From Chlamydoabsidia padenii (Eukaryota; Mucoromycota; Mucoromycetes; Mucorales; Cunninghamellaceae), in contig JAIWND010000001.1 in the NCBI GenBank assembly GCA_025330725.1, positions 1,618,501 to 1,682,500 on the forward strand: DNA of 64,000 nt, given 5' to 3'. Position numbers and translations under genes: made by a program. Below are positions 43,871-57,591 of the stretch, piece by piece. The notes beneath the pieces were generated by a model. That model was not told the DNA's origin. It saw only the letters and a program-made list of their open reading frames with translations, and made no database searches. How positions within the stretch are numbered: position 1 is the stretch's first letter; every line of letters begins with the position of its first letter.

Positions 43871-46800
43871 CTATTCATTATGATAGAAACCACCATTATA
43901 ATTGTCTTTTTGATTGTATACCATCGGATGTTTGCCCCCATAGTGATTCTCTAAAGGTGGTAAGATGCCACCGGGACAATAATAATCCAGCTGTGCATGT
44001 AGGATTTTCTATTTGAGAGAATCAAAGTTAGGTTAGTAAAGATTAAATCACACTTCATTCTTTGTTGTGTTAGTTTACCTGCATTTCATCTGCATCTTCA
44101 TATACAAGAGACCCTTCTTCATTGAATGTTCGAGCATTGTCAAACATCAGATCAAAGTCGGCACGAAATTGTTGGATAGTCTTGTAATAGGGTGAATGGA
44201 TACGCTTGTTGATTATTTTCATGGCAATAGGTTTCTTGATCATTGTATAGTAGATAGGGTAATCACGTTTACAGACTAAATCCATAAAGAGTTGACTGCG
44301 TTGTCGATAGGTACTAAAGAGACAAATGTGAATTATCATGTATTTGCTATTTTATGCCACCACTTACTGTTCATCTTCGGCTCTTGATTCTTCCACCGCC
44401 TTGTAGCATTTCTCAAAAATTTGAGTCATTTGGTGTCGGATATGAGGTGGAATGATGTCAGGTCCAGAGCAGTCGTCCCGTTTGGTTTTCTTGTGTTTGT
44501 TTTCCGGTTCACTTTTCTTTGGTCGACCACGTTTCTTGTTGCTACCATCCATCATGGCACGGCGTCCACGTCTTGAGCCAGAATCACTATCATCAGAATA
44601 GTCACCATTTCCTAGGCGCCGATTTGTGGATCCATTCAGGTGATGATGACTTGATACCAGTTCCCCATTGTTTTCCAGAGCCTATACAAGATATATAAAA
44701 AAAGTCAACCCTATCCATTAGTTATCGAGTTACTACTTACTTCATTCCATTCTTCTTCAGTGAGTCCTTCATCATAGCGGACTTCATCGCGAGCACGTTG
44801 GCCACGACCCAATTCAACCAGAGGACCCATTGTTTCAGCCACTTCTTCAATTCGATATACATCAGGCAATTCATCATCCTGGATAAGACGTTCAAACTTT
44901 GCTGTACTGTGACCACCAGACATCCGTTTGTGCATTTCGGTTTCCGTTCGGTTTCGTTCAGCATCAATCTTCTTGAATATCGCCAGTTCTTGATCAGATC
45001 GCTTAAGCATTTCGTTGAGTTCTTCATCATCCAATCCTTCTTCTACATCACTATCGTCCGCATCGTTTTCATCGTTTTTATCTTCCAACAGGGTTCGCTA
45101 TATGTCAATAAATAAAAAGCATGAGATTAGGTAAGATCAGTAAATGTGCATATTAGATATCACTTACCAAAAAGGCTTCCCGATCTTCATCAGTACTACG
45201 ATTATCAAATTTTCCTGCTTGAATAACTTTCCCATCAATATCCAGTTTGTAGTTTGCTTTGGCCAAGATGTTTTCTTCAATAGAATTTGCAGTAATCAAG
45301 CGGAAGATTCGCACTTCTTTTGTTTGACCAATACGATGTGCTCGATCTTGTGCCTGTAAATCTTGATGAGGATTCCAATCAGAGTCAAAAATAATCACTG
45401 TGTCTGCCGTTTGTAAATTCAGACCAAGACCACCCGCCCGTGTACTGAGTAAAAAGACAAAGTAAGGAGAATTAGGAGCATTAAATATTTGTAGTAGTTG
45501 TGATCGATCATCCGCCTAAACCGGCATAAAAAAAAAAAAAGTGAGTGTTACTTGTATTAATTCAAATGTGGATCTTACCTTTGTTGATCCATCCAGTCGT
45601 AAATAGGCAAACCCCCGATAGTTCAAAAAGTCCTCCATGATGTTCATGATTTGAGTCATTTGGAAGAAGATCAATACCTACACAGAAGGATCAATTTAGT
45701 TAGTTGACCCCTATTCACATTCCACCCATATCGATTACTTACGCGGTGTCCGGTTTTCCGTAATTTGGGTAACATTCGATCCAAAAGTTCAAATTTGCCA
45801 GCAGTTCGATAAAGCATATCATTGGATCGTCGAGTTGGATTAATGGTGTTCTCGACACCTTCGAAAACAAAAGGATGGTTACAAATTTTTCGTAGTTGCA
45901 TGATAGTGTTGTTCAATCCCTTGATGCCGGTTTTCCTATAACAAATAAAGTCGGTAAGAATAAGTATATGGTTGAATATATCGTTCAGTTTACCCTTTTT
46001 CATTCGTGGAAGTGTAAAGCATGCCAAATTTCTTTAATTGATTATATAGTCTTGACTGTAAAGCTGATAGTTTGCATTTTACCACCTTTTCCACCTTGTC
46101 AGGAAGTTCAGATTCCACATCCTTTTTCAATCGCCGTAAGAGGAAAGGACGAAGCACCTTATGGAGACGCTTGATAATTAAGAGTTGTTCTTCTTCATTG
46201 AGATCGATTTTATCTTGTACACCTTGATTGGAGAAAGGAGTATTAAACCATTCTTCAAAGCTCTTGACACTTTTAAAGATCTTGGGTAGGACAAAGTTGA
46301 GAAGAGCCCATAATTCTGGTAGGTTGTTCTATGTGACCGAAATAAGATATAAAAATCAGCCTCTTCCTTCTCCTGTCCTTCCTCTTTTATGTTTACCTGT
46401 AATGGAGTACCAGTCAGAATCAATCTGTATCGAGTGTTGTAATATGTCCTTAAAGTGTAAGTCAATTTTGATTTGGTGTTCTTCATACGGTGACCTTCAT
46501 CGATGATCATGTGAAGCCATTTGATTTTGCTGAGAAGAGGTCTATCCTTGATGATATATTCGAATGTTGTCAGTAGTACCTGGAAGTTTCCTTGTCGAAT
46601 TTCCATTTGTAACGCACGACGGACTTGAGGAGGTCCTTTATAAACAATCTTCGAAACAGAGGGTGCCCATTTGTCGAATTCCAAATTCCAATTAGTCAAA
46701 GTCCTATCAATAAAACAAGTTAGTATATTGTATCATCATGCTCCTTTTTCTTTTTGACTTACGATAGTGGGACAATGATCAAGTAAGGACCTTGTTGTTT

Positions 46801-48982
46801 CTTCTTCTCGATGAGGTACGTGATCAGACTGATGGTTTGAATTGTTTTACCGAGACCCATTTCATCAGCGAGAATACCATTCAAGTGATTGTTGTATAGT
46901 GATACCATCCATTGAAGACCTTTGATCTATAAAAACCATAATCATAAAGTTAGTTAATCTTGATCAACTTTTTTTGGGGGTTGTTGTTGTTAATACTGTC
47001 ATACCTGATAATCTTTCAAAGTACCACCAACAAGGATACCTGGTTGGGACACATTTTCCTTGACCTTATGAGTAACTTTGAAGTAATCAATCCTGGTATC
47101 GGGATCCTAATAAAAAAAAGGGAAGGAGTACAGATTAATAATGCGCATATTGTTCATTTCTACTGTAACTTACCACTTCACTAGTGCCAAAATCAGTATC
47201 AGTATCATCAAGGGAGTTACTATCTGCCGTAGTATCCTCCACACGATGATCATTTTGTTGATCCACCACAGCCTTTGAGAGAGATTCCAAAAAACTGCCA
47301 GTTTGTCGTAAAAGTTGAGTTAGTCGAGTATCCTTGGCTTCATCGATAAGTTTCATATAGGCTTCTTCATCGTCATTCTTCAGCGCCTTGATACGCTCCT
47401 TCGATAATCGTTCCGCCTTCTTTTGTTCCTCCTTTTCAATATGCTGATGGAATTGTAGTACCGTACGGCCCAACTTGGTTTGTTTTGCTTGCCATGTTTG
47501 TTGTGCTGTTACCAATGCCCTTCCATGGTCGCAGATGCTTTGTAGGTGTTCCATCTGTTGCTGCTTTTCATGCTGTTGGCGATCCAGTCTTTGTTGTCGT
47601 TCGATAGCTTCCAATCCTCGCGCTTCACGTAATGACAGTTTCTTCATCTTTCGATAGGCCAGTCGGTCCACACTTGTTGCCACCACAGATCCTTTTGTCA
47701 TCCCCACCACTAATTCTTGTCGAAGCTACAACATGTGTAATAAAAAAAGTTGAGTACATATAATGATTTAGAATTCTGCCTTTTTTTTTTTTTTCCTTAC
47801 CTTTTTTTGTTTTTCCAGTAGCTTGAGACTATGAAGTTCGATTAACAGCTTGACTTTGTCCTTGACATCAGTCGATCCCATATCGTTTTCTTGATTTGAT
47901 AAAGCACTCTCCGTTTCAGATTCCAATTGAGATTGCCGAAAAGTCAAACGTGCATGAATCCGACGTTCGCGTTCCTGTGATATTGCTTCAGGATCCATAC
48001 CAGAGGTAGTGATACTTGGGACGAGAAGTCGTTGTTGTCGAGAGGCATGATTGAATAATGATATAGACTTCTTCATCAAGTTATAAGGAGAAGCATATGC
48101 ATTGTATACTGGTGCTGATGGTGTTGTAACTGGATGCTGTGGTACTGATGGAGGATCTTGCCTTGACGGTGAAGGTTCAGTTGGGGTGATACTGAGTGGA
48201 ATCGTATTGGTAATAGGTATGGTATTAGGTGTACTAGTTGAAGGATTAATGGATGTTGATACTACAGGCGGATTCGTGTCAGGATGAGTGACTGATAAAG
48301 GAGTTGCTGGAGAATGTACCGAAGGCTGATCGTTTTCGGTCGATGGACTTTGCTGAGACGTATTTACATTGTTATTGGTTGAGGTATTATTGATTGGTGA
48401 TAAAACTGCTTGTTGTAAGATTGGTGGTAAAGGCATGTTTTTAGATATCAGTTTGTAGGCCATGATTTGATATTTTAATGCCGATAGTTGCTCCTGCGTA
48501 AAAGCCAAGTGTGATGATGTAGCCACTGTCCCTGAATACATATAAATTATACATATTAGTAAAGAGGCATTTTTACCAGGGTATCAGTTTTCTTTTCTTA
48601 CCTGAACTCGATGTGTCTACACTGGAGGATAGTTGATTAGCTGCTGTTGTAGGTGGTAGAGTCGAAGGGATTCCACTTGACAAACTGTTAGTCTGTTGTT
48701 CTTGTTGAGCCATGCGTTGTTGATACTGCAGTCTTTGTTGTTGCCTGAGAAATTGCATAATGTTGGCAAGTTCAAGGTGTGTTTCTTCGCTGGCACCTTG
48801 AGCCTGTAAAAGTCGTGCACGCTATAAGAGAGAGAGATATATATTAAAAAAAAGTGAGTATTCTACATTTCCCTTTCCCCCCCCCCAAGTCTTACCTGTA
48901 TCAAAGCTTTGATTTTGTCATTAGGCATTATGGGGGCCAATACACCATTTGGCAAGGATACACTGCTTGTCAAGGAACTCAT
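43871..48982 (-). CDS. STH1: SWI/SNF-family ATPase, Sth1/Snf2/Brahma type (RSC or SWI/SNF catalytic subunit)
   Basis: A large multi-exon gene reads from [20 protein letters not shown] to [13 protein letters not shown]. The domains come in order. A QLQ motif ([19 protein letters not shown]) is first, then a Pro/Ser/Thr-rich linker and an HSA region ([11 protein letters not shown] ... [20 protein letters not shown]). The DEAD-like ATPase follows, with motif [13 protein letters not shown], motif II DEGH and LILTGTPLQ, and then the helicase C half ([50 protein letters not shown]). Next come an SnAC-like acidic region, an AT-hook ([10 protein letters not shown]) and a bromodomain ([31 protein letters not shown]). 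This is the full architecture of nucleosome-remodelling Snf2/Sth1 ATPases. A 5' UTR intron ending just before the ATG is likely. Confidence 0.95.
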
Positions 48983-49349
48983 CCTAGTTCACAATGTTTA
49001 AACTGGATGAGGTTGGAAGAAGGAATAATGTGGAGTAGTGAGTTGAATAGTGCCTAAATTGGAGGAAAGAAGAAGAAGATAAAGGATGAGTATTTACAAT
49101 CTTCAAAAGAGTAGAGTAAAGTTAACGCGTTACTAAACATATTTTTCAATATATAAATGACAGCCTATAAGGTTACGGAAGAAGAGAGCGCCCTAAAGAA
49201 TTTGACGGATATGGTTGGGTTAACTTACTTTTTTTTTTTTTCTATTGCAGCAGCAACAAAAAGGAGCAGGTGAGCAGGTGAGAGGGAGGGGAAAAAAAAA
49301 GGAACGAATGAGATTTTGTAAAGATATTCTTTATACTACAACACGTCAC

Positions 49350-49365
49350 GTCGGGATTTAAATAA
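49350..49365 (+). promoter_or_regulatory. Recurring element between STH1 and PP2A (GTCGGGATTTAAATAA)
   Basis: It lies in the 620-bp divergent promoter, 240 bp before the PP2A ATG and 370 bp before the STH1 ATG. The latter gene appears to have a 5' UTR intron, so its transcript may start nearer. Confidence 0.35.
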
Positions 49366-49603
49366 TTTCTCTCTTCCGCATTTTCCTTTTTTTTTTTTCT
49401 CTCTTCCATCTCTTCTTTCGACTTTTTACTCGAGTCTTCCATTTTACATCACAGTAAGTTAGTCCACCTTGTTGTCATTCTTGTTTACCTCTTCTAACAT
49501 ATGCTGTATATTTTTGTACTAATTGACTACTCTCACTTTATTAAATTCTTTATAGCACCACTCTACATAACTATCTCGTCATTCCTTGGACCTTTTACAA
49601 AAT

Positions 49604-50894
<1,291 letters not shown>

Positions 50895-51344
50895 ATTCTC
50901 TTATCGACTTGATTGAAGGCATAGACATTACAACCCTACATCCTTATGTCCCCTACCTTCATGAATAACCCCCATTCTCTCTTTCGCCTTATTATCTAGT
51001 TTTAGTTAACAAATCATTATTCTATTGTACACCTCTTGTCTTCTTCGTTATATATCATATGAATACTTTGTTTAACCCCCCTTCCACTTTATTATTATAT
51101 TCTTGCTATGCACATTATTCATTATCGGTCACATCTGTATACTTTTTGGCGTTTTAAACTGTTGAATAAAAACCATTTACACCTCTTTATACACTCGACT
51201 TTAACAAATAATATCATTGTCATTGATTGAAGGCATGAAATCATAAAATAAACACACATCATCACTATAATCCAACATCAATTTTTTTATTATTCTAATA
51301 AACCCGGTAAGAGAGATCAACTAAACTATGGTCTATATACTATA
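50895..51344. other. Convergent spacer PP2A / EF-hand gene
   Basis: About 450 bp, AT-rich. AATAAA is present near 51164, suitable for PP2A 3' processing. No gene was seen. Confidence 0.55.
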
Positions 51345-52058
51345 CTATTCTTTACTATCAACCTTGGGGGTTTCGTCTTGAGTCCGAGATGTTACCAAAT
51401 CCAGTTTGTCATCATAGCCATCTATTGTCAAGTATAGACAACCCAGATTAGGATCGTATGTACTATTTTTTTTTTTTTTTTTTTCCTTGTACTTACGTTT
51501 CTTAAAGTCATTCAAAGTTTCTATGGGGTCAGATAAAGTCTGCACATGGTACATTTCATAGAATCCCTTGAATGTCAGTCGATTTTCCTTGTCCACGTCA
51601 AAAGATTCGATGATTTCCTATTATAAAAAATGGAAGAGTATGAGTGATCAGCATGCTGTCATTTTGGATTAACTTACATCAAGAGAAGATTGGTCAAACT
51701 AGATGACAGAAGGGGTGCGATTAGTCAGTATTGATACAAGTGCATACTGTGTTTTCTTACCTGTCCTCCATTAGTGGCTTCAGCAAAAGCTTGTAATTCT
51801 TTAGTGTTCCAAAGATTGTCCTTGTCCTATCATAAAAGATGTCAACACTCCACTTGATCCAGATTCCAAACTTGTTTTCACTATACCTTGTCAAAATGAG
51901 CAAAGATCGCTTTTAAAATCTACAGTGGCAAAATAAAGAGAATAAAGTAAGTATCAAGATTAGGTTCCTTGTGTCTGGCTTACTTCTTCCACTTTAGGGA
52001 GAAAGTTGTCCGAGTCATCCACTAAGAGAGCAAAAGCATTGTCGGTAGCGTCGTCCAT
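51345..52058 (-). CDS. EF-hand calcium-binding protein
   Basis: Six short exons read from MDDATDNAFALLVDDSDNFL to KVDSKEstop, about 125 residues. One good EF loop is visible, FAHFDKDKDNLWNTKELQAF, with Asp at 1, 3 and 5 and Glu at 12. A second, SFDVDKENRLTFKGFYEMY, keeps D1 and D3 but has Gly at position 12 and is probably weak. The end, LNDFKKHGYDDKLDLVTSRT, is reached by a splice whose acceptor is ATAG near 51434. Reading straight on instead gives a Lys-rich tail. The role is unknown; small sensor or regulator by inference. Confidence 0.7.
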
Positions 52059-52128
52059 TGTTTTAAAAGAGAGAGAGAAGAGCAAAGGAAGAAAAAAGTT
52101 GTTGGTCAAACAAAAATCAAAAAGTCTA

Positions 52129-52143
52129 CGTCGGATTTTAAAA
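52129..52143 (+). promoter_or_regulatory. Recurring element upstream of the EF-hand gene (CGTCGGATTTTAAAA)
   Basis: A variant one G shorter than consensus, 71 bp upstream of the ATG at 52058. Confidence 0.3.
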
Positions 52144-52270
52144 AAAAGGCAATGGTATATGCTGTCAAGTGATTATTTTTTATTTATAGAGTGCCAAGAA
52201 GAATACTAGTTAACTACAGGTAATACTATCAAAGACAGATAAAACAAACAACAACCGAGTAATACAATCA

Positions 52271-52700
52271 CTTCAATCAACCCGTTCCTCCTTTTTTTTA
52301 TGTTTACCTGGACTGCGATAAGTTTCCGTTCGAATCTTAGTTGATTGTCTACCAAGACATGGTTTAGGAGGAGTTGGTCGGTGGGCCTTTTGCAGCATAT
52401 CGAGTTTTACGGCACTTGATTCTTCTACAGCATTCACGAAGGTGGGTGTCGATTCCAAGTAAAGATGAGGAGAGGTCAGCAGTAAACAAAGCCACTTCAT
52501 CAACAATTGTTGTCAGATGAGTAAGTAGCAAGATTTTCCTGACTTGATGATAATTTACTGGTGTTCGATACTACTGATTGTGGAAGGAGAGAATTGGGAA
52601 TAACAATGGGTAAAGATGGTGGAGAAGGGCTGAAAGAAAGAAAGAATTAGTCGAGAGGACATTTTGTTTGTCTGTCAGTGCGGAGTTTACAAAGTGCGGG
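52271..52700 (-). other. Possible small gene, Pro-rich, frame unresolved
   Basis: Minus-strand pieces look coding: after CTTTCTTTCAG at 52629 the frame reads PSPPSLPIVIPNSLLPQSVV and runs to a TGA at 52500. A second frame lower down reads MLQKAHRPTPPKPCLGRQST up to a GTAAAC donor near 52308. A variant of the recurring element (GCCGGCGTTTGAATAA, 52727-52742) lies upstream of a plausible ATG near 52660. I could not join the pieces in frame, so this may be a missed intron, a decayed gene or chance. Confidence 0.3.
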
Positions 52701-52765
52701 AACTTCCGTTTAATCTGCCCTGAGATGCCGGCGTTTGAATAATTTACCATATTGGTATTCTGCAT

Positions 52766-53685
52766 AAATCGTCTTCTTACATTTACAAGTTACAGTCATT
52801 CGTAAAATGATAAAGAACACTCAGATATTGGTATTAATGGTTGTTGTTTTTATGAGCCTTGCCCAAAAAGTCGGTCCAAGTGCTATTTCTAAGTATTCCC
52901 TGACTTTGATGTGATAAACAAGCATTTCGAATGATATTCCATCTACATTTAGATATATCTATCGCATGCAAAACTAAAGGTAATACTAAAAATCAAACCC
53001 ATGAATGTACTATATAGTGCTACTATAAACGGTTCTTAAATCTTGTAGGAATCGCGCTTTGGATGATACATCCGTGTAGTACATCCTAACCCAAAACATG
53101 CGTTTTATTTATCATTCCCATCATTATATGTATTACACCTTAGCGTAGTATTAGTTTTTTCAGTGATTTATTGTTTGGTTTATTTAGTCATTATCCCATT
53201 CTTACTCTTTATTTTAATATTTTCAATCGCTTATTGAATTCCTGGTCTATAAGTACAGAGTCCACTTTTATCATCAATTGCCTACATCTTTTATTGTAAA
53301 TTCAATACTCGATCTTCGGATCATTTCGGAGACTGATCCGTCTCTCTCTCTCTCTTTTTATTTTTTTACCTTGTGCCCCTCTAATCTTGATGATTACTTT
53401 GGTTATAAAGTTACTTACAAGCGTAAGTTTGTCTTATTGATCTTACTTTGACACAAGATTCTCTTTTATTGGCTTTACTACTGCCATCTGTCTTTGGTTC
53501 GATCTATTTTAATTTATTTTCAAGTTCCGCTTTCCCAGTTGGGACCACTATTTTATTTTTCTCTTTTTAACAAGGACTATCAAAAGAATCTATTTCAAAA
53601 AATTCTAATGCTCACTACTTTTATTACTCTCAAGATATTCTACCATCTACCAGATTTAGCCGCATCAGCTTGCATGAAGATGATT
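52766..53685. other. Gene-poor stretch left of the retrotransposon
   Basis: About 920 bp of AT-rich sequence. A T-rich 100-codon plus-strand frame (53494 on) has no family features and runs into the LTR, so it is probably spurious. A CT run lies near 53341-53355. Confidence 0.5.
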
Positions 53686-53943
53686 TGTCGTTTGAACTAT
53701 AAGACGAGTATTCCTTTTTTATATCAGGTGAAGAATAATGTTTTTATTAAAAGTGAAGTCTACATATATATATACTATTCTATTATCGGAGTCTATGGCT
53801 GAATTGGTTATATCGAAGCATCTAGATGTTAAAAGATTTATCGAGAGAGAAAGAAGAGAAAGAAGAGAAAGGAGAAAGAGACAAAAAGAAATTTCCAGAT
53901 TGATATCTAATTTTCCAGAGAAAATCACTTTTTATCTCCGACA
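53686..53943 (-). repeat. 3' LTR of the retrotransposon
   Basis: 258 bp, TG...CA ends, identical by eye to the other LTR. The pol stop codon directly abuts it. It contains a purine-rich GAGA/AAGAA block (on the + strand) and a TATATATATA stretch. Confidence 0.95.
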
Positions 53944-56900
53944 TCATTCCCCACGGGGAGAAGAATCGACCACGATTCTTGTAGCCGTCAAATCACCAGG
54001 TTGAGGAAATAAAGCACGAGTGTGAGCAGGGTGATACCAGGAAGATTCTATCGTATCCTTGGGAATAGCCAATTTGAGTCTATCTGTGTGTACCCAAGAG
54101 TTGTAGGGTTTGCCGCCGTCCAATGCCTTGAGTGAGTAAATGTCATTGTCGAGGTTTCGTCTGTCTATCTTGTAGGGACCAAACCAACGAGGTTCCAGAC
54201 CAAGAGGATTCTCGTGTCGTACTAAAACAAAATCGCCTATTTCGAACCGTTGTGATTTAACCTGATCGTCCCAGCGTTGCTTGTCTGCTGCCTGTTCCTT
54301 TTCCATAAGTTCCTTCGCCTGTTGTCGCCTGTGTTGAAGTTTCAGTAGTCGAGGTGTCGAGGCATTTACCAGCTCGTCCATCGTTGTTTCGTCTTGCTGT
54401 CGTTCAGGAATTAAATTTGGCCAAAATTCGTCCGGAGGTTGTCGAGGGTGTACACCATAAACCAAATAGAAAGGGCTTGTTTTTGTCGTTCTGTGATATC
54501 GTGTTCTACAAGACCACTCTACCCGGGGTAAGTATTTATCCCATTCGTATATATTACCTTGTACATATTTGCGCAACATAGATTTGATAATACCATTGAG
54601 ACGTTCTACCTTGCCATTAGTCCGAGGGTGAAAAGCCGACGTACACGAGTGATGGGTTTTCATGAGAGATACATAGTTTGCCATAATCTTGGACATAAAG
54701 TTTGCACCACGGTCAGTCAAGATTTCGTCGGGACAGCCGAATCGCAGAGTGATTTCTTCATAGATAAACTTGGCAATGTTCGCGCCAGTAGCTTCGGGTA
54801 AGGCACGAAGAATCGGCCAGTTAGTAGAGTAATCGACTGCCACCAGTAACCACTTGTTGCCTTTTGCTGTCTGAGGGAGTTCACCAATAAAATCCAGATG
54901 CCACCGAGAGAAAGGAGCAGGAACCGGCAGGGGTTTCATCGGAGCACCATGTCTTGATCGTTGCTGAGGGCCGTTGATTTGACATTCCCGGCATTGCTTG
55001 AGCCAGTTCATTACATCAGTTTCCATGGATTGCCAGTACATTCTTGATTTGAGATGAGACAATACCGTAGCGGCACCAAGATGACCAAGATCGTCGTGGT
55101 ACTTTTGCAACCAGTTGGCACGATCTGAATAGGTAATAAAAGGCACGAGCTTAATCTGTTCATCTGTTTTTACTTTTTTCATAACTATACCGTCTTCCAC
55201 CACGTAATCCTGTTTGTGCTTGTTGAGATTATCCTTGGCATCGCTAGGTACTGTTTCTTGATCGCAGAGATAGTAAACTGGCCAATCAGACGGATGATTG
55301 AGTTGAGGAGCCACTTGTTTATCGTCCATTGCATACAATAAGTCAGGTTGCATATCCACAGTAGAGTTATCACCAGAAGAGTCGTATCTTGCCACCACAC
55401 GAGAAAGAGCATCAGGTACCACATGTTGAGATCCAGGTTTGTATTCAATAGTAGGGTCGTACAATTCGATTTCGTTCATCCACCTCGTCAATCTTGGAGT
55501 GGGCGTCATCTGAGTTCGTAAATACTTAAGCGGGTTATGGTCCGTGCGCACCACAAAAGGTCTGCCATCCACAAAACATCGCCAGGTTCGTAAAGCATGA
55601 AGGATTGCCAACAATTCGCGTTCTTGCACCGGGTACTTAGTTTCTGCTGCTGATAGTTTCTTCGACTCGAATGCCACTGGGTGTAGTTTGCCGTCATCGT
55701 CGTATTGTTGTAGTACAGCACCAATTCCATAATCCGAAGCATCTGTGTCGATTACAAAAGAAGAGTCATCACGAGGCATCATCAACACCGGACTTGTTAT
55801 CAACGCGTTCTTTAATTGGTCGAAAGCTTTTTGACAGTCAGGGGTCCAAGTTATTCCACGCCGTTTGGGTCCAACACCTTTAGTCAAGTCCGATAATGGA
55901 GAAGCCACTGAAGAGAAATCTTTAACAAATCGTCGATAATGAGAAGCCAACCCAAGGAATTGACGCACCTCTTGCACGTTGTTAGGCACCGGCCAGTCTT
56001 GGATCACCTTTAACTTGTCATCCGAAGGGCGAATACCAGCTGCTGATACCTTAAATCCAACAAAAGTAACGGTATCCCGTAGAAATGTACATTTTTTCAT
56101 ATTAGCATATAATCTGGCCTTACGTAATTTATCGAGCACCAGTTGCACATGTCGTAAATGTTCTTCCTTCGTTTTGCTGTAAATAAGTATGTCGTCCAAG
56201 TAAACCAGAGCATATTGATCCAGAGCATCTTCCAATATGTTGTTCATCAATCGTTGAAAGGTAGGGGGAGCATTGGTGAGCCCAAAAGGTAAAACCACAA
56301 ATTCGAAAGATCCGTATCGAGTCGTAAACGCCGTCTTAGGTATATCGTCCTCATGTATTCGTACTTGGTGATACCCACTTTTAAGGTCAATACTAGAGAA
56401 GTACCGGGCGCCAGAGAGTTGCTCCAAACATTCGTCGATTCTGGGTAACGGGTGTTTATTGCGTCGAGTTACTTGGTTGAGAGCTCGGTAGTCGATACAC
56501 ATACGGAGGGACCCATCCTTCTTTCGTACAAACAGCACAGGTGCACCCCAAGGCGATACACTTGGCCGTATCAGTCGTAATTCCAGGAGTTCATCCAATT
56601 GTCGTTTCAGTTCTTTTAACTCCCGAGGAGACATCTTGTAAGGTGTCCGATGAACCGGTTGCGCATCACCAGTGTCGATTAGATGGGCCACACCACGATC
56701 CGGAGGTAAACCAGGTATTTTGTCTGTAAACACATCACTATATTCTTGAAGGAGAGGCTCAATTATGGAATCTGTCGGACCATTACCACCATCTGTCGTT
56801 AGTGTTAAACACCAGCAGTTGTCAATCTGGTTGTTGGTCAAGCTTCGGTCCAGTTGTTTTTCGGTCATGATGTAATCCAGATTCTTGTAGTAAAGCTGTC

Positions 56901-57591
56901 GATCTTGCATAGGTGTCAATAACACCGTCCGCCCATGAGTGTCCACCAGTTTCCACACATCGTATTGCCATTCAGGAACAGGATTTTCTTGTCTAAACCA
57001 GTCCATTCCGAGGATCAGATCAAATCTTGTTTCTAACACATACGCATCAACTGTACAGCACCATGTATCTTTCTTCAGTCGTAACCGTGCTTTATACTTG
57101 ATAACCATTTTCTTGCCATTCGCTACCTCCACCGTTTGTCGTCGCACTGGTTCCAAAGGCAATCCCACCACCAAATCTGGGTGCACATAAGTATGAGAAG
57201 CTCCTGTATCCAATAATGCCGTTATGTCATGGTCACTACACAGCATGTGGTAAAGGGGTAAATTAGTTTGTCGTTTATTTAATTGATAAATAATTTCACT
57301 ATCTTCATTTTCCATTAATTCCTCTTCTGTGTCATGTTCCCCATCACAATTATTTTCTTTTTTGTTACTATCAGTGGCACGGTCCATCGTGTCCACAACC
57401 ATATCCGCGATTAATCCAGTTTCGTCGAGGCTTTTGTTCGATTCCCATTCGTGTTTCTTGTTCTTGATACAGTCCATCGTATCCATCGTATCCGCCTGGG
57501 TAGAAGGTGAGTTCGAAGTTGTAATTGTCATGCACGCCCCAGATTCACCTTTTAATCTGAGCGTGCCTTGTCTTTTAAATCCTTCAACCAT
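53944..57591 (-). CDS. pol: Retrotransposon Pol polyprotein (PR-RT-RH-IN)
   Basis: A single open frame of about 1215 codons overlaps gag by 40 nt in the -1 frame. Protease is marked by LLDTGASHTYV near codon 128. Reverse transcriptase has FVVLPFGLTNAPPTF and YLDDILIYSK (catalytic YLDD, near codon 463). RNase H has DTDASDYGIGAVLQ (about 615). Integrase has an H-H-C-C finger ending CRECQINGP (about 868), WHLDFIGELP, LTDRGANFMS, then a GPY/F module RWFGPYKI (about 1138). It makes and inserts the cDNA copy. The stop TGA (53946-53944) touches the 3' LTR. The 57591 ATG is not needed as a start; synthesis as a Gag-Pol fusion by frameshift is inferred. Confidence 0.93.
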   Translation of the reverse strand: MVEGFKRQGTLRLKGESGACMTITTSNSPSTQADTMDTMDCIKNKKHEWESNKSLDETGLIADMVVDTMDRATDSNKKENNCDGEHDTEEELMENEDSEIIYQLNKRQTNLPLYHMLCSDHDITALLDTGASHTYVHPDLVVGLPLEPVRRQTVEVANGKKMVIKYKARLRLKKDTWCCTVDAYVLETRFDLILGMDWFRQENPVPEWQYDVWKLVDTHGRTVLLTPMQDRQLYYKNLDYIMTEKQLDRSLTNNQIDNCWCLTLTTDGGNGPTDSIIEPLLQEYSDVFTDKIPGLPPDRGVAHLIDTGDAQPVHRTPYKMSPRELKELKRQLDELLELRLIRPSVSPWGAPVLFVRKKDGSLRMCIDYRALNQVTRRNKHPLPRIDECLEQLSGARYFSSIDLKSGYHQVRIHEDDIPKTAFTTRYGSFEFVVLPFGLTNAPPTFQRLMNNILEDALDQYALVYLDDILIYSKTKEEHLRHVQLVLDKLRKARLYANMKKCTFLRDTVTFVGFKVSAAGIRPSDDKLKVIQDWPVPNNVQEVRQFLGLASHYRRFVKDFSSVASPLSDLTKGVGPKRRGITWTPDCQKAFDQLKNALITSPVLMMPRDDSSFVIDTDASDYGIGAVLQQYDDDGKLHPVAFESKKLSAAETKYPVQERELLAILHALRTWRCFVDGRPFVVRTDHNPLKYLRTQMTPTPRLTRWMNEIELYDPTIEYKPGSQHVVPDALSRVVARYDSSGDNSTVDMQPDLLYAMDDKQVAPQLNHPSDWPVYYLCDQETVPSDAKDNLNKHKQDYVVEDGIVMKKVKTDEQIKLVPFITYSDRANWLQKYHDDLGHLGAATVLSHLKSRMYWQSMETDVMNWLKQCRECQINGPQQRSRHGAPMKPLPVPAPFSRWHLDFIGELPQTAKGNKWLLVAVDYSTNWPILRALPEATGANIAKFIYEEITLRFGCPDEILTDRGANFMSKIMANYVSLMKTHHSCTSAFHPRTNGKVERLNGIIKSMLRKYVQGNIYEWDKYLPRVEWSCRTRYHRTTKTSPFYLVYGVHPRQPPDEFWPNLIPERQQDETTMDELVNASTPRLLKLQHRRQQAKELMEKEQAADKQRWDDQVKSQRFEIGDFVLVRHENPLGLEPRWFGPYKIDRRNLDNDIYSLKALDGGKPYNSWVHTDRLKLAIPKDTIESSWYHPAHTRALFPQPGDLTATRIVVDSSPRGE

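Noticed and set aside
53494..53802. 102-codon plus-strand frame at the left edge of the retrotransposon
   Set aside because: It is T-rich, crosses into the LTR and has no family features, so it is chance.
57552..57591. Gag/pol frame break taken as an inactivating mutation
   Set aside because: The overlap holds a slippery heptamer in the right phase, and everything else in the element is intact, so a programmed shift is more likely.
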